64,000 bases of DNA from VAZQ01 sp963702695 (lineage in GTDB: Bacteria > Pseudomonadota > Alphaproteobacteria > Rhizobiales > Xanthobacteraceae): the NCBI GenBank assembly GCA_963702695.1, contig CAVPDS010000008.1, forward strand, positions 160,608-224,607, read 5' to 3'. Positions within the stretch are counted from its first letter, which is position 1, and the number at the start of each line of letters is the position of its first letter. The notes beneath the pieces are model-generated. The model was given only the letters and a program-made list of their open reading frames with translations, did not search any database and was not told where the DNA came from. Positions 1 through 8,077 of this stretch are shown here, piece by piece. Both the position numbers and the translations under genes were made by a program.

Positions 1-238
1 AGGATGCCTGTACTGTACCGAGTCCCGTGAGGTAGACGGGCAGGTCGCGGCGCGCCGCAACGACGACGGTCACGGGCACGCTGGCGCGTGCTGCCGGACG
101 CGGCTCGCGTGTCGCGGAAGGTGCTGCGAAATGCTGCCAGGCAAGCCATCCACCGCCGCCCAGAATCGTCAGGCAGGCGATGCCCATCGCGAGGTGACGC
201 CAAGGTCCATGCCCGCGGGCGCGACTTTCAACCTGCAT
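1..238 (-). CDS. RND efflux periplasmic adaptor (MdtA/AcrA-like), 5' part only
   Basis: The gene reads leftward and runs off the window edge, so only about 79 N-terminal residues are visible. They begin MQVESRARGH, carry one hydrophobic segment (about residues 17-32) serving as signal or membrane anchor, a Pro/Ala/Arg-rich linker, then VPVTVVVAARRDLPVYLTGL, which is the start of the membrane-fusion-protein beta-barrel in MdtA-type adaptors. Such proteins bridge an inner-membrane RND pump to an outer-membrane channel. The pump genes would lie to the left, outside the window. The ATG at 236-238 is the only in-frame start before the conserved block; no strong ribosome site is visible. Whether the rest of the gene is intact cannot be judged here. 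Confidence 0.75.
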   Translation of the reverse strand, partial: MQVESRARGHGPWRHLAMGIACLTILGGGGWLAWQHFAAPSATREPRPAARASVPVTVVVAARRDLPVYLTGLGTVQAS

Positions 239-243
239 CTTGA

Positions 244-405
244 TTCGGGCTCGTCGGCAAGCTGACATCTTCCAAGTGGGCGCAGCTGGAGAAATGCGCA
301 CAAGATACGGCGTTGCGCGACATCGGCGATCTTGTGAAGCAGAGCATCCTCGCCAAGGACGCCGCAGGCGGCCGGAGCACCAGTTACTCCTTGGCCGAAA
401 ATTGA
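244..405 (+). pseudogene. C-terminal remnant of a Fic/DOC-family protein
   Basis: An open stretch with no start codon of its own encodes about 53 residues ending in a stop at 403-405. It reads KLTSSKWAQLEKCAQDTALR, then DIGDLVKQSILAKD and GGRSTSYSLAEN. This is the winged-helix tail that ends many Fic-family AMP-transferases (DUF4172 type). The catalytic HPFxxGNG region is absent, and an in-frame stop lies just upstream at 241-243, so this is a gene scrap. It abuts the start of the divergent RND adaptor and is followed by helicase scraps, marking a zone of repeated rearrangement. The family call rests on the tail motif only. Confidence 0.6.
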
Positions 406-635
406 CAGTCGATTACAGCTCATAAGACGATGACCGAGGAGATTGCATTTCATTGCGCACCGGAATTATCAACCTTCTGGTTGACACCGTGCCTTTGCTG
501 AACCGATCCAAAAAGGTTGATGAATTTCTGCCAATGCGGCCTCCAGACATCTCGACTTCGCGCGAGAGTTGCCGCGGTGCAGGAGTACTCCGGTGCGAGA
601 AATCGAGAGCGTCTGCTGTCGCTGCTGATTCCCTC

Positions 636-1089
636 CAGCGCGCTGCTGAGCATTGTCCATGGTTGAAGGCCATGGTCGATACCGGCGAGATTTTTCACCC
701 GCTGCGCTGGAGCCCGCAACAGGCGGTGCAATTGCTCAAGGACGTTCCCGCTCTCGAAAGCGCCGGCGTCGTCGGGCGCATGCCGGCGAGCTGGCGCATG
801 AACCGCCCCGCGCGTCCGCAGGTGAAGGCAACGGCTGGGGGGAACACACCGTCGCAAGCAGACCAAAACGGTCAAGCAACTGCGGGCCGATACGCGCATC
901 GCTCTCACCGGTACGCCCATCGAAAGCCGGCTAAGCGACCTGTGGTCGATCTTCGACTTCATCAATCCCGAGCTCTTGGGATCGTCGAAGGAATTTTCGT
1001 CCTTCGTCAAACGCTTCGCCGACCGACCGCATAACCCTTATGGCCCGCTCCGCGACTTGGTGCGTCCCTACATCCTGCGGCGGCAATAA
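636..1089 (+). pseudogene. SNF2-family helicase, two fused remnants
   Basis: Two stretches of one bacterial SNF2/SWI2 helicase are fused with the middle missing. The first (636 to about 845) encodes PWLKAMVDTGEIFHPLRW followed by QLLKDVPALESAGVV and RPARPQVKAT, typical of the region upstream of the ATPase core. The second (about 853-1089, different frame) encodes TRIALTGTPIESRLSDLWSI, which is helicase motif III, then FDFINPELLG and RPYILRR, ending at a stop. The Walker A and DEAH segments that should lie between are absent, and so is the C-terminal helicase lobe. The product cannot be functional. Full-length relatives are roughly 1000 residues or more. Confidence 0.75.
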
Positions 1090-1130
1090 TCGAGCGCGGC
1101 GTCAGGCTGCCGGGCCGTGCTGTCAGCCGC

Positions 1131-3263
1131 CTATCTGCTGGGAAACCTTACCTCGTTGGTCCAGCTATCCAACTCGCTTGGAAGGGCCAAACGCTTTGCG
1201 ATTAGGGCTTCGATCTGCGCTCGGCGTTGCGCATAGAACTGCACCGCTCCGCCGGGATAGAGTTCTTCGAGCGAAGGACGGGAGTCGCCGGCGGCAACGC
1301 GCGCCGCTTTCGTCGCGGCGAATGGAATGAAGCCACTGTTGCCAGCGCAGAGTTCGTCCTCACCATGCCCAGCGGCACGAAAGTTGCGGCCCATGTAGGT
1401 GCCGAGCGGCGCCGCCAAATCTGGCCCTATAACGCCGCCGCGGGGATTGCCGGTCGTCGGATCGGTTGCCGGCACATAAATTGGGTAGGCGGGTCCGTAA
1501 CTCGGAGGCACCGTGCTGTGACTCGATACCTGCACCACCGCAATCCGCCGGTTGAAAGGGAAGCCCGGTATGTTCGGCCATGTCGCAGCTTGCTGGTCCA
1601 GTGGCTGCAGTGTTTTGGCTGTGAGATTGGGATATTCGGAAGCGGGCGGTTGTCGCTTATGTGTCACCCATTCGTCCATGGCGACGACTAGCGCGCGATC
1701 GACGGCCGAATCGTCAAGCGGATTACTCACTAACTTGCAAGCGGTCACCGGGGCAGCGCTCGGTGTGCCGTTACCAGCGCCATGCGCCTGACCTGACAAT
1801 TGATAAGCTCGGACGTTAGCCGGCAGCGCGATGCCGTTTTCCTCTTGTATCTCGCCGCTGGTACCGTGATCCAAAGGCGGCGTGGCGCCCTCGGGCTTGC
1901 GAAGGGGGTGCCCCTCCGCATCCGTCACCACCAGCGAGATGTGGCCGTTCCAACTTTCGTAGTCGGAATCGATGTGAAACAACTTTGGGCAAGTTCCTGT
2001 GGCGTTGCACTTCTTTAGTATGCCGTCGGTCTTGCCCGTGAGCGAGTCATAAACTGTTTGGTAAGTGAATGGGGGCTGAGTACCCGGATAGTCTCGTTCT
2101 TCGTGCTGCCGAATCCACCGAGAGGTTTGCGCGAAGGGCAGGTTGTGGTCGGTCATACGCCCACCGGACACGAGCGCGAGAGCGCCGTCAAACACCATCC
2201 GGCCAGCCAAATCTTCATTGAACCCTTTGTAGATAAACTCTTTGAGAAGCCGCCCACTTTGCGACCTGCCCCAGGCATAGACCGCCGCTATCGGCATTCC
2301 GTTAGGACGAGCCGGGTTCGCGTTGCCGGCATTGTCCGTCGTCTGATGGCGTAAGTACGAGATTAGGTCGCGCACTGCGACGAAGCCGACACCCCCCACG
2401 TAGGGATTCTGCGCCTCGTAGACGAGTTCGTAGATGGCGCCGCGATCCATGCCTTTGCTCATGCCCTCGGTGAGGTCGATCGTCACCCGGGTGGGGCTTG
2501 TAAACGAGACGGCGGAAATCGACAGCGGTATACGCGCATCATCGTAGTTTTGGCGCACGGTAAGCGTCGCACCCGCCGGCGAATTGACGGTTGCGGTCAC
2601 CGCGGGATACGGAGGATAGGTCAAATTCGAATTAAGGGTATTGTCGGTGACACTCTGAGTGTTCCCGGCGCCAGTCTCGGGCGTATCGGGAACATAAACC
2701 TCCATCACTTTCTTGGTGAGGGGCTGTCTTCCGTTCGTTGCGATAGGGAAGTACGCCTTGTAAAGGGCAGTACTAGGGTTGGCCTCGGGCTGCCACCCGC
2801 TTAACACGATCTCATAACCTTGCTCCATCAGAAAACCGTTGCCGAGATTGTTGAGTGCTCCCTTGTTCAAGATGCCGAACGATTGCGGGGCACCTCGATT
2901 GATAATCTCATAAAAGATTCGACCGTTGCCTGCCGCGGCATTCACCGGCCGAAGGACGGCAATATCCATGCTATACTCGATTAGGCCGTCGGCATTGAGC
3001 GGTGCCAAATTGAAATTGGTCAGACCCGAATTAGTGGAGGCCAGCGGATCGATGGTGCCGTAAGCCTTTCCGCTAAAGATTTCGTAGGGGCCTACGGAGC
3101 CAAAACTCTTGCCACCGAACGCCGGCAGGATGCTTGCGATGCGTACTTCGGTGATGCCCCCTCTCGGGGTAGGCGACTGCGCCTCGCCCTGAAATGCCGC
3201 GAAAACCATTGGCGCAACTACAACGGCGATCTTGATGTAGTGCCAGTGTCTACGATCCGACAT
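1131..3263 (-). CDS. Secreted alpha/beta-hydrolase domain protein (Abhydrolase_10 type)
   Basis: The product is 710 residues from an ATG at 3261-3263, with AAGGG as ribosome site about 8 bases upstream; a second ATG six codons upstream is possible. A Sec signal peptide (IKIAVVVAPMVFAAF, then EAQ) points to the periplasm or outside. The body carries ITEVRIASILPAFGGKSFG near the start and a nucleophile elbow GRSQSG with Ser336, as in the large bacterial alpha/beta-hydrolase family with this N-terminal beta domain. Members are annotated only as hydrolases; the substrate is unknown. The gene is convergent with the helicase scraps and lies downstream, on the same strand, of a truncated SphA-like outer-membrane gene, a pairing that suggests uptake and hydrolysis of a hydrophobic ester. 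That role is inference. Confidence 0.75.
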   Translation of the reverse strand: MSDRRHWHYIKIAVVVAPMVFAAFQGEAQSPTPRGGITEVRIASILPAFGGKSFGSVGPYEIFSGKAYGTIDPLASTNSGLTNFNLAPLNADGLIEYSMDIAVLRPVNAAAGNGRIFYEIINRGAPQSFGILNKGALNNLGNGFLMEQGYEIVLSGWQPEANPSTALYKAYFPIATNGRQPLTKKVMEVYVPDTPETGAGNTQSVTDNTLNSNLTYPPYPAVTATVNSPAGATLTVRQNYDDARIPLSISAVSFTSPTRVTIDLTEGMSKGMDRGAIYELVYEAQNPYVGGVGFVAVRDLISYLRHQTTDNAGNANPARPNGMPIAAVYAWGRSQSGRLLKEFIYKGFNEDLAGRMVFDGALALVSGGRMTDHNLPFAQTSRWIRQHEERDYPGTQPPFTYQTVYDSLTGKTDGILKKCNATGTCPKLFHIDSDYESWNGHISLVVTDAEGHPLRKPEGATPPLDHGTSGEIQEENGIALPANVRAYQLSGQAHGAGNGTPSAAPVTACKLVSNPLDDSAVDRALVVAMDEWVTHKRQPPASEYPNLTAKTLQPLDQQAATWPNIPGFPFNRRIAVVQVSSHSTVPPSYGPAYPIYVPATDPTTGNPRGGVIGPDLAAPLGTYMGRNFRAAGHGEDELCAGNSGFIPFAATKAARVAAGDSRPSLEELYPGGAVQFYAQRRAQIEALIAKRLALPSELDSWTNEVRFPSR

Positions 3264-3481
3264 TTGTCTTACCCTTCGCATGGAGCCTTGATATTTTGGG
3301 CCACGCGCCGCGTGGGTACAAGTCCGATGCGATACTGCAGTCCGTTGTCCGAAAGCGGACTTGGCGTTGGGTTTCTCCAAAGTGCCGGCCTTGCAGGGCC
3401 GGCGCTTGGTTGGGAGCGCACCCGATAGAAATTCAGGCGATTACCGGCGCAATTTCCGGCGAGTGTGGCTTCTGTTCGCTG

Positions 3482-3751
3482 TTATTCTGTCGCCAACGTC
3501 GCTCCGCCGGTCGGGGGCGCGTGATAGAAGATGTTGGCGAAAGCGAATCCTGGCTCGGGTGGAACTGCCGCAAGGCTCCCTATGATGCCGGGAACCCAGA
3601 AACTCACACCGCCTTCGTCGGCCGAAGCGGGATTCGATTGGTAGATAGCGGGACATGCCGCGAGCAGCGCCAACAAGAGCACGGTTGCTCGCCGCCGAAA
3701 GCCGAAATTGTCACTTGCCGTAGTTGATGACTTGCTTTGACCGGGTGCCAT
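3482..3751 (-). pseudogene. Truncated SphA-family / phenol-meta-pathway outer-membrane transporter
   Basis: Only 89 residues are open. They include a signal peptide (RRATVLLLALLAACPAI) and the first strand region DEGGVSFWVPGIIGSLAAVP with FAFANIFYH, the characteristic beginning of SphA-like outer-membrane channel proteins, which are normally near 300 residues. The frame ends at TGGATLATE and no continuation of the barrel is recognisable downstream to 3264, so most of the gene has been lost. It lies 218 bases upstream of the secreted hydrolase and was probably its transport partner. A frameshift alone does not explain the loss. Confidence 0.6.
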
Positions 3752-4046
3752 GCCGCCCCTCCCATGCCAGCAAATCTTTGCAACGATGTCGCTGGATTAT
3801 GGCTGTCCAAAGCCGGATCGTCCCGCCAGTGAGTATTGCGTCAGTTGTTTGTCGGTTCGCGTGTCATTTCGGTCACATCCTCCGCCGCGTGGTAGGAAAA
3901 GACCGCTTCATAGATCATCAAGCACAAGGAGTGCCGTGCGAAATTTCTCAGCGGACTGTGATGCGGTCACTCCGATCAGGTGATAGCTTTCGGTTGTCAA
4001 TTGCCGAAATTTCTTTGGCCCAGCGCCGGAGGCGGAGGCAGGCACG
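3752..4046. promoter_or_regulatory. Divergent intergenic region with a repeated CGAAATTTCT element
   Basis: This 295-base gap separates the SphA remnant (leftward) from the sulfatase locus (rightward) and must hold the promoter of the latter. The decamer CGAAATTTCT occurs at 3939-3948 and 4005-4014 in the same orientation, 66 bases apart. Two CGGTCAC words also occur (near 3870 and 3964). A purine-rich GGAGGCGGAGGCAGG directly precedes the FGE start and serves as ribosome site. No clear -35/-10 pair could be assigned by eye. Confidence 0.35.
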
Positions 4047-5042
4047 ATGAAGATCGGCCAGCCACTTGCAAATGCCGAGATCAGCGCAGTCCAGCACAAG
4101 ACTGTGCGGCCTGTTGAAATGGTACGAATTCCCTGCGGCACGTTCCGCATGGGCTCGGACCGACATTATCCCGAGGAAGCACCGGCGCACCGCATCAGTG
4201 TCGCCGCATTCTGGATAGACCGGACACCGGTCACGAACCGCGAGTTCCGCAAGTTCGTGAACACGACCGGCTATGTCACCTTCGCGGAGATCAAGCCGGA
4301 CGCCAGCGACTATCCCGGTGCGCTGCCCGATATGCTTAAGGCCGGATCGCTGGTGTTCACGCCGCCCAAACACCAGGTCGACCTGCGTAACTGGGGCGAA
4401 TGGTGGAATTTCAAGTTTGGCGCCAACTGGCGGCGGCCCTACGGCCCACGCTCGTCAATCAGCGGCCTTGACGATCATCCAGTCGTGCACGTCGCCTATC
4501 GCGATGCCGAGGCCTATGCCAAATGGGCCGGCAAGGAATTGCCGACCGAGGCCGAATGGGAGTTCGCTGCGCGCGGCGGGCTCGACGGCGCCGAGTTCGC
4601 CTGGGGCGACGAGTTCGCGCCAGGCGGCAAGCACATGGCCAATACATGGCAGGGGGCGTTCCCGCACCAGAACCTCGGTGAGGACGGCTACGAGCGGACC
4701 TCGCCGGTGACCGCGTTCCCGCCGAACGGCTACGGCGTGCACGACATGATCGGCAACGTCTGGGAATGGACCGCCGACTGGTGGTCGTCGCAGCACGAGG
4801 CCGATGCGACGAAGGCGTGCTGCATTCCGGAAAACCCGCGCGGCGGGCCGGAACCGGCGAGCTACGACCCCTGCCAACCGCAGATCAAGATTCCACGCAA
4901 GGTGCTCAAAGGCGGCTCGCACCTGTGCGCGCCGAACTACTGCCGCCGCTATCGACCGGCCGCTCGCCACGCCGAGCCGGTCGATACGTCCACGAGCCAC
5001 GTCGGATTCCGGTGTGTCATCCGCGAAGGGAGCAAGTCATGA
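4047..5042 (+). CDS. Formylglycine-generating enzyme (sulfatase-modifying factor)
   Basis: The 331-residue protein matches the FGE/SUMF1 family. It starts with VRIPCGTFRMGSD, contains PVTNREFRKFV, LPTEAEWEFAARGG and MIGNVWEWTADWW, and ends with the catalytic segment GGSHLCAPNYCRRYR. Cys294 and Cys299 correspond to the copper-binding active-site pair of known FGEs. These enzymes use O2 to oxidise the Cys of a C-x-(P/A)-x-R motif in nascent sulfatases to C-alpha-formylglycine. There is no signal peptide, so it should act in the cytoplasm on sulfatases before export. It is the first gene of the locus and overlaps sulfatase 1 by an ATGA, implying translational coupling. It is the only FGE in the window and probably serves all four sulfatases. 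Confidence 0.93.
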   Translation: MKIGQPLANAEISAVQHKTVRPVEMVRIPCGTFRMGSDRHYPEEAPAHRISVAAFWIDRTPVTNREFRKFVNTTGYVTFAEIKPDASDYPGALPDMLKAGSLVFTPPKHQVDLRNWGEWWNFKFGANWRRPYGPRSSISGLDDHPVVHVAYRDAEAYAKWAGKELPTEAEWEFAARGGLDGAEFAWGDEFAPGGKHMANTWQGAFPHQNLGEDGYERTSPVTAFPPNGYGVHDMIGNVWEWTADWWSSQHEADATKACCIPENPRGGPEPASYDPCQPQIKIPRKVLKGGSHLCAPNYCRRYRPAARHAEPVDTSTSHVGFRCVIREGSKS

Positions 5043-6748
5043 GTGCGAAGAGCGATCGAGATAGGACCGTAGCTAAGACCAACGCGAACGATCGCACGCT
5101 AAATCGGCGGAATCTTCTACTCGGTGGGAGTACGCTTGCCGCTGCAGCGCTGGGATCGCCTTTACCAGTCCAGCTCGCGCAGTCGCCGGCACAGGCGCAA
5201 CCAGCGCCTACCGGACGCCGGCCGAACATCCTCGTCATCTTCGGCGACGACATCGGCCAATCGAACATCAGCGCCTACACATTCGGGCTGATGGGCTACC
5301 GCACTCCGAACATCGACCGCATCGCTCGCGAAGGCATGATGTTTACCGACTACTACGCCGACCAGAGCTGCACGGCAGGCCGGTCGTCATTTATCACCGG
5401 CCAGGCGACGCTGCGCACCGGCCTCTCGAAGGTCGGCATTCCGGGGGCAACCATAGGCATCCAACCCCGAGACGCGACGCTGGCTGAACTGCTCAAGCCG
5501 CTCGGCTACGCAACCGGACAATTCGGCAAGAACCATCTCGGCGACCGCAACGAATTTCTGCCGACGGTGCATGGCTTCGACGAGTTCTTCGGCAATCTCT
5601 ATCACCTGAACGCCGAGGAAGAGCCGGAGCAGCGCACTTATCCGCGCGATCCCGCGTTCCGGGCGAAGTTCGGCCCGCGCGGCGTCCTGCGCTGCAAAGC
5701 GTCGGACCGCGACGATCCGACAGTCGATCCGCGCTTCGGCAAAATCGGCAAACAGACCATCGAAGATACCGGCCCGCTCACTCGGAAGCGGATGGAGACC
5801 ATCGATGACGAAACGTCAGCGGCGGCGATCGACTACATCCGGCGGCAGGCGCGTGCCAACCAGCCGTTCTTCTGCTGGTTCAACTCGACCCGCATGCACT
5901 TCCGCACCCATGTTCGCGAAGAGCACCGCAGTCCGCCTGGACTGACGGCGAAGACTGAATATGCCGACGGCATGGTCGAGCACGACGCGACAGTCGGCAC
6001 GATCCTCAAGGCGCTGGACGACCTTGGCATCGCCAACGACACCATCGTGATCTACACCACCGATAACGGCCCGCATGAAAATTCCTGGCCCGACGGCGGC
6101 ACCTCACCATTCCGCAGCGAGAAGACCACGAACTGGGAAGGTGGCTACCGCGTTCCGTGCCTGATCCGTTGGCCCGGACAGATCGCGCCGGGATCGGTGT
6201 CGAACGAGATCGTCAGTTCGCTCGATTGGGTTCCGACGCTGATGGCCGCGGCAGGCGAGCCGGACATCAAGGGCAAGCTGCTGACCGGTTACAACGCGAT
6301 CGGCAAGACCTTCAAGGTCCACCTCGACGGCTACAATCAGCTTCCTCACCTGACCGGTCAGCAGGAACATGGCGCACGCAAGGAGTTCATCTATTTCAAC
6401 GACGACGGCGATCTTGTCGCGTTGCGTTACGAGAACTGGAAGTTCGTGTTCGAGGAGCAGCGTTCTCCCGGCACGCTGCAGGTCTGGGCCGAGCCTTTCA
6501 CCAAGCTGCGCCTGCCCAAATTGTTCGATCTCCGCGCTGATCCCTACGAGCGGGCCGACATCACGTCGAACACTTATTACGACTGGCTGCTCTCCCAAGG
6601 TTACGTGATCGTGGCGGCCCAATCGGTGGTGGGCGAGTTCCTGGCGTCATTCAAGGACTATCCGCCGAGCCAGCGCGCGCAAAGCTTCAGCATCGATCAG
6701 ATCGTCGAGAAGATGCAGCAGAGCCTTGACGCTGCACAGTCGCGCTAG
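5039..6748 (+). CDS. Tat-exported type-I sulfatase 1 (C-T-A-G-R motif)
   Basis: This 569-residue arylsulfatase-family protein starts at the ATG overlapping the FGE stop. A twin-arginine signal (NRRNLLLGGSTLAAAALG) ends near AQSPAQAQ, so the protein is folded and modified before export to the periplasm. The metal-site aspartates appear in ILVIFGDDIGQSN. The activation motif is CTAGRSSFITGQ with Cys111, the alanine variant of C-x-P-x-R. Later motifs GQFGKNHLGDRNEF and YTTDNGPHENSWPDGG supply the conserved Lys/His and Asp-Asn of the active site. The family hydrolyses sulfate esters; the substrate cannot be told. Length and motif spacing look complete. Confidence 0.92.
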   Translation: MSAKSDRDRTVAKTNANDRTLNRRNLLLGGSTLAAAALGSPLPVQLAQSPAQAQPAPTGRRPNILVIFGDDIGQSNISAYTFGLMGYRTPNIDRIAREGMMFTDYYADQSCTAGRSSFITGQATLRTGLSKVGIPGATIGIQPRDATLAELLKPLGYATGQFGKNHLGDRNEFLPTVHGFDEFFGNLYHLNAEEEPEQRTYPRDPAFRAKFGPRGVLRCKASDRDDPTVDPRFGKIGKQTIEDTGPLTRKRMETIDDETSAAAIDYIRRQARANQPFFCWFNSTRMHFRTHVREEHRSPPGLTAKTEYADGMVEHDATVGTILKALDDLGIANDTIVIYTTDNGPHENSWPDGGTSPFRSEKTTNWEGGYRVPCLIRWPGQIAPGSVSNEIVSSLDWVPTLMAAAGEPDIKGKLLTGYNAIGKTFKVHLDGYNQLPHLTGQQEHGARKEFIYFNDDGDLVALRYENWKFVFEEQRSPGTLQVWAEPFTKLRLPKLFDLRADPYERADITSNTYYDWLLSQGYVIVAAQSVVGEFLASFKDYPPSQRAQSFSIDQIVEKMQQSLDAAQSR

Positions 6749-6793
6749 GGCGGCTGCAAATAATCCCAACGGACAGCCTGAGGAAGGATTTCA

Positions 6794-7033
6794 ATGTCAT
6801 TCATCGACTTCTTCGCCTGGATCGTTCTGGTCATCCTCATCGCCATGCTGGCGGCGATCTTCGTCGCGCTCGGTATGGCGCCCGGCTACGTCGCGCGCAA
6901 ACGCGGGCATCCTTGGGCGCAAGCGGTATCGGTCGGCGGCTGGGCGACCCTGATCTGCGGCTTCGTGTTCTGGCCGCTCATCCTGATCTGGGCCTACGTT
7001 GATGTTCCGGCAAAGCGGGAGCCGCTGCCATGA
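6794..7033 (+). CDS. DUF3302 inner-membrane protein (YiaW-like)
   Basis: A 79-residue protein with two membrane segments (about residues 5-27 and 44-66) separated by a basic cytoplasmic loop RKRGHPWAQA. The pattern of ARKRGHP, GGWATL and WPLILIWAY matches E. coli YiaW (DUF3302). In E. coli yiaW sits beside yiaV, which encodes a HlyD-type protein; here the HlyD-type gene follows with an ATGA overlap, the same pairing. A good ribosome site (GAGGAAGG) lies before the ATG. The pair presumably forms one envelope complex, function unknown. Confidence 0.8.
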   Translation: MSFIDFFAWIVLVILIAMLAAIFVALGMAPGYVARKRGHPWAQAVSVGGWATLICGFVFWPLILIWAYVDVPAKREPLP

Positions 7034-7965
7034 TCAACGTTCTCCTGCTCGGGTATATCGCGCTCCTGGCCCTGTTTGTCTGGCTTGGACTGTTCCCCTT
7101 GAACCGGTTCTGGAAGTTCTCGCCCGTGATCGTGGCGATCGTGCTTCTGGTCGGCTTGTTCATTCCGATGGGATGGGGCGCACCATCAGGCACCGCGGCG
7201 GTGCTGCGCAATTCGGTTCAGATCGTGCCCTCGGTCGCCGGCGAAGTGATCGACGTGCCGGTCAGCGCGAACACGCCGATCAAGGAAGGCGATGTGCTCT
7301 TCCGCATCGATCCGACCACGTATGATGCAACGGTCAAGTCACTTGAGGCCCAGCTCAAGCTGGCGGAGCAACGCCTTTCTGAAATAACGCAACTGCAGGC
7401 GCGCGGCGCGGGACGACAGAACGAGCTCGAGCAGCGGCAGTCGGAGGTCGACCAGTTGAACGCGCAACTCGAAGGCGCGAAATGGAACCTCGACAAGACC
7501 ACCGTGCGGGCGCCCGCGAATGGCTACGTGACCAACTTGGCGCTGCGCAAGGGTGCCCGCGTTACGGCTCAATCCCCTGTCATGGCCTTCATCGATACCT
7601 CTGCGACGATTTTGGGCGCTGAAATTCCACAGATCAACGCGCGTTACGTCGCCATCGGCCAGCCGGTCGAGGTCACATTCAAGACTTTTCCCGGCACGGT
7701 TTTTACAGGCCGGGTCGAGTCGGTGCTGCAAGCGATTGCTAGCGGCCAGACCCAGGTCGGCGGCCTTGCTGTCGCACCGACTGAGGTCCAGGCGGCGCCG
7801 TTCGTGGTTCGCTTCAAGCTTGACGACGAAGGCGTGGCGAGACGTCTGCCCGCCGGCAGTACCGGGCTCGCCGCGATCTTCACTGACCATGTCACGGTAA
7901 CGCACGTGATCCGCCGCGTCGTGCTGCGACAGACAGCGATCCTGAACTACATCAATCCGTTCTGA
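7030..7965 (+). CDS. HlyD-family membrane fusion protein (YiaV/EmrA-like)
   Basis: The 311-residue protein has two N-terminal membrane helices (about residues 5-22 and 32-46), then the biotinyl-lipoyl half-motifs VPSVAGEVIDVPVSANTPIK and TTVRAPANGYVTNLALRKGA, with a coiled coil between them (about residues 100-150) that includes ELEQRQSEVDQLNAQLEGA. This is the layout of the YibH/YiaV group of HlyD-like adaptors, which have a double N-terminal helix. Translation is coupled to the DUF3302 gene. No transporter or TolC-like channel lies nearby, so its export partner, if any, is elsewhere. Its place inside the sulfatase locus suggests an envelope role linked to the sulfatases or their substrates. 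Confidence 0.88.
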   Translation: MINVLLLGYIALLALFVWLGLFPLNRFWKFSPVIVAIVLLVGLFIPMGWGAPSGTAAVLRNSVQIVPSVAGEVIDVPVSANTPIKEGDVLFRIDPTTYDATVKSLEAQLKLAEQRLSEITQLQARGAGRQNELEQRQSEVDQLNAQLEGAKWNLDKTTVRAPANGYVTNLALRKGARVTAQSPVMAFIDTSATILGAEIPQINARYVAIGQPVEVTFKTFPGTVFTGRVESVLQAIASGQTQVGGLAVAPTEVQAAPFVVRFKLDDEGVARRLPAGSTGLAAIFTDHVTVTHVIRRVVLRQTAILNYINPF

Positions 7966-8077
7966 GAGAAACAGCGTTCTGCTGGTAACAGAATGGAGAA
8001 GACAACAAATCGAATGGGTTCGTTAGATACCACAACACGTCAAATTCGGCAGGCTCTGAGCAAATTTGGAGGCGTCC

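Noticed and set aside
450..1010. 186-codon frame on the minus strand over the SNF2 remnants
   Set aside because: The plus-strand frames match SNF2 blocks; the minus-strand product shows no family feature and is interrupted relative to no known protein.
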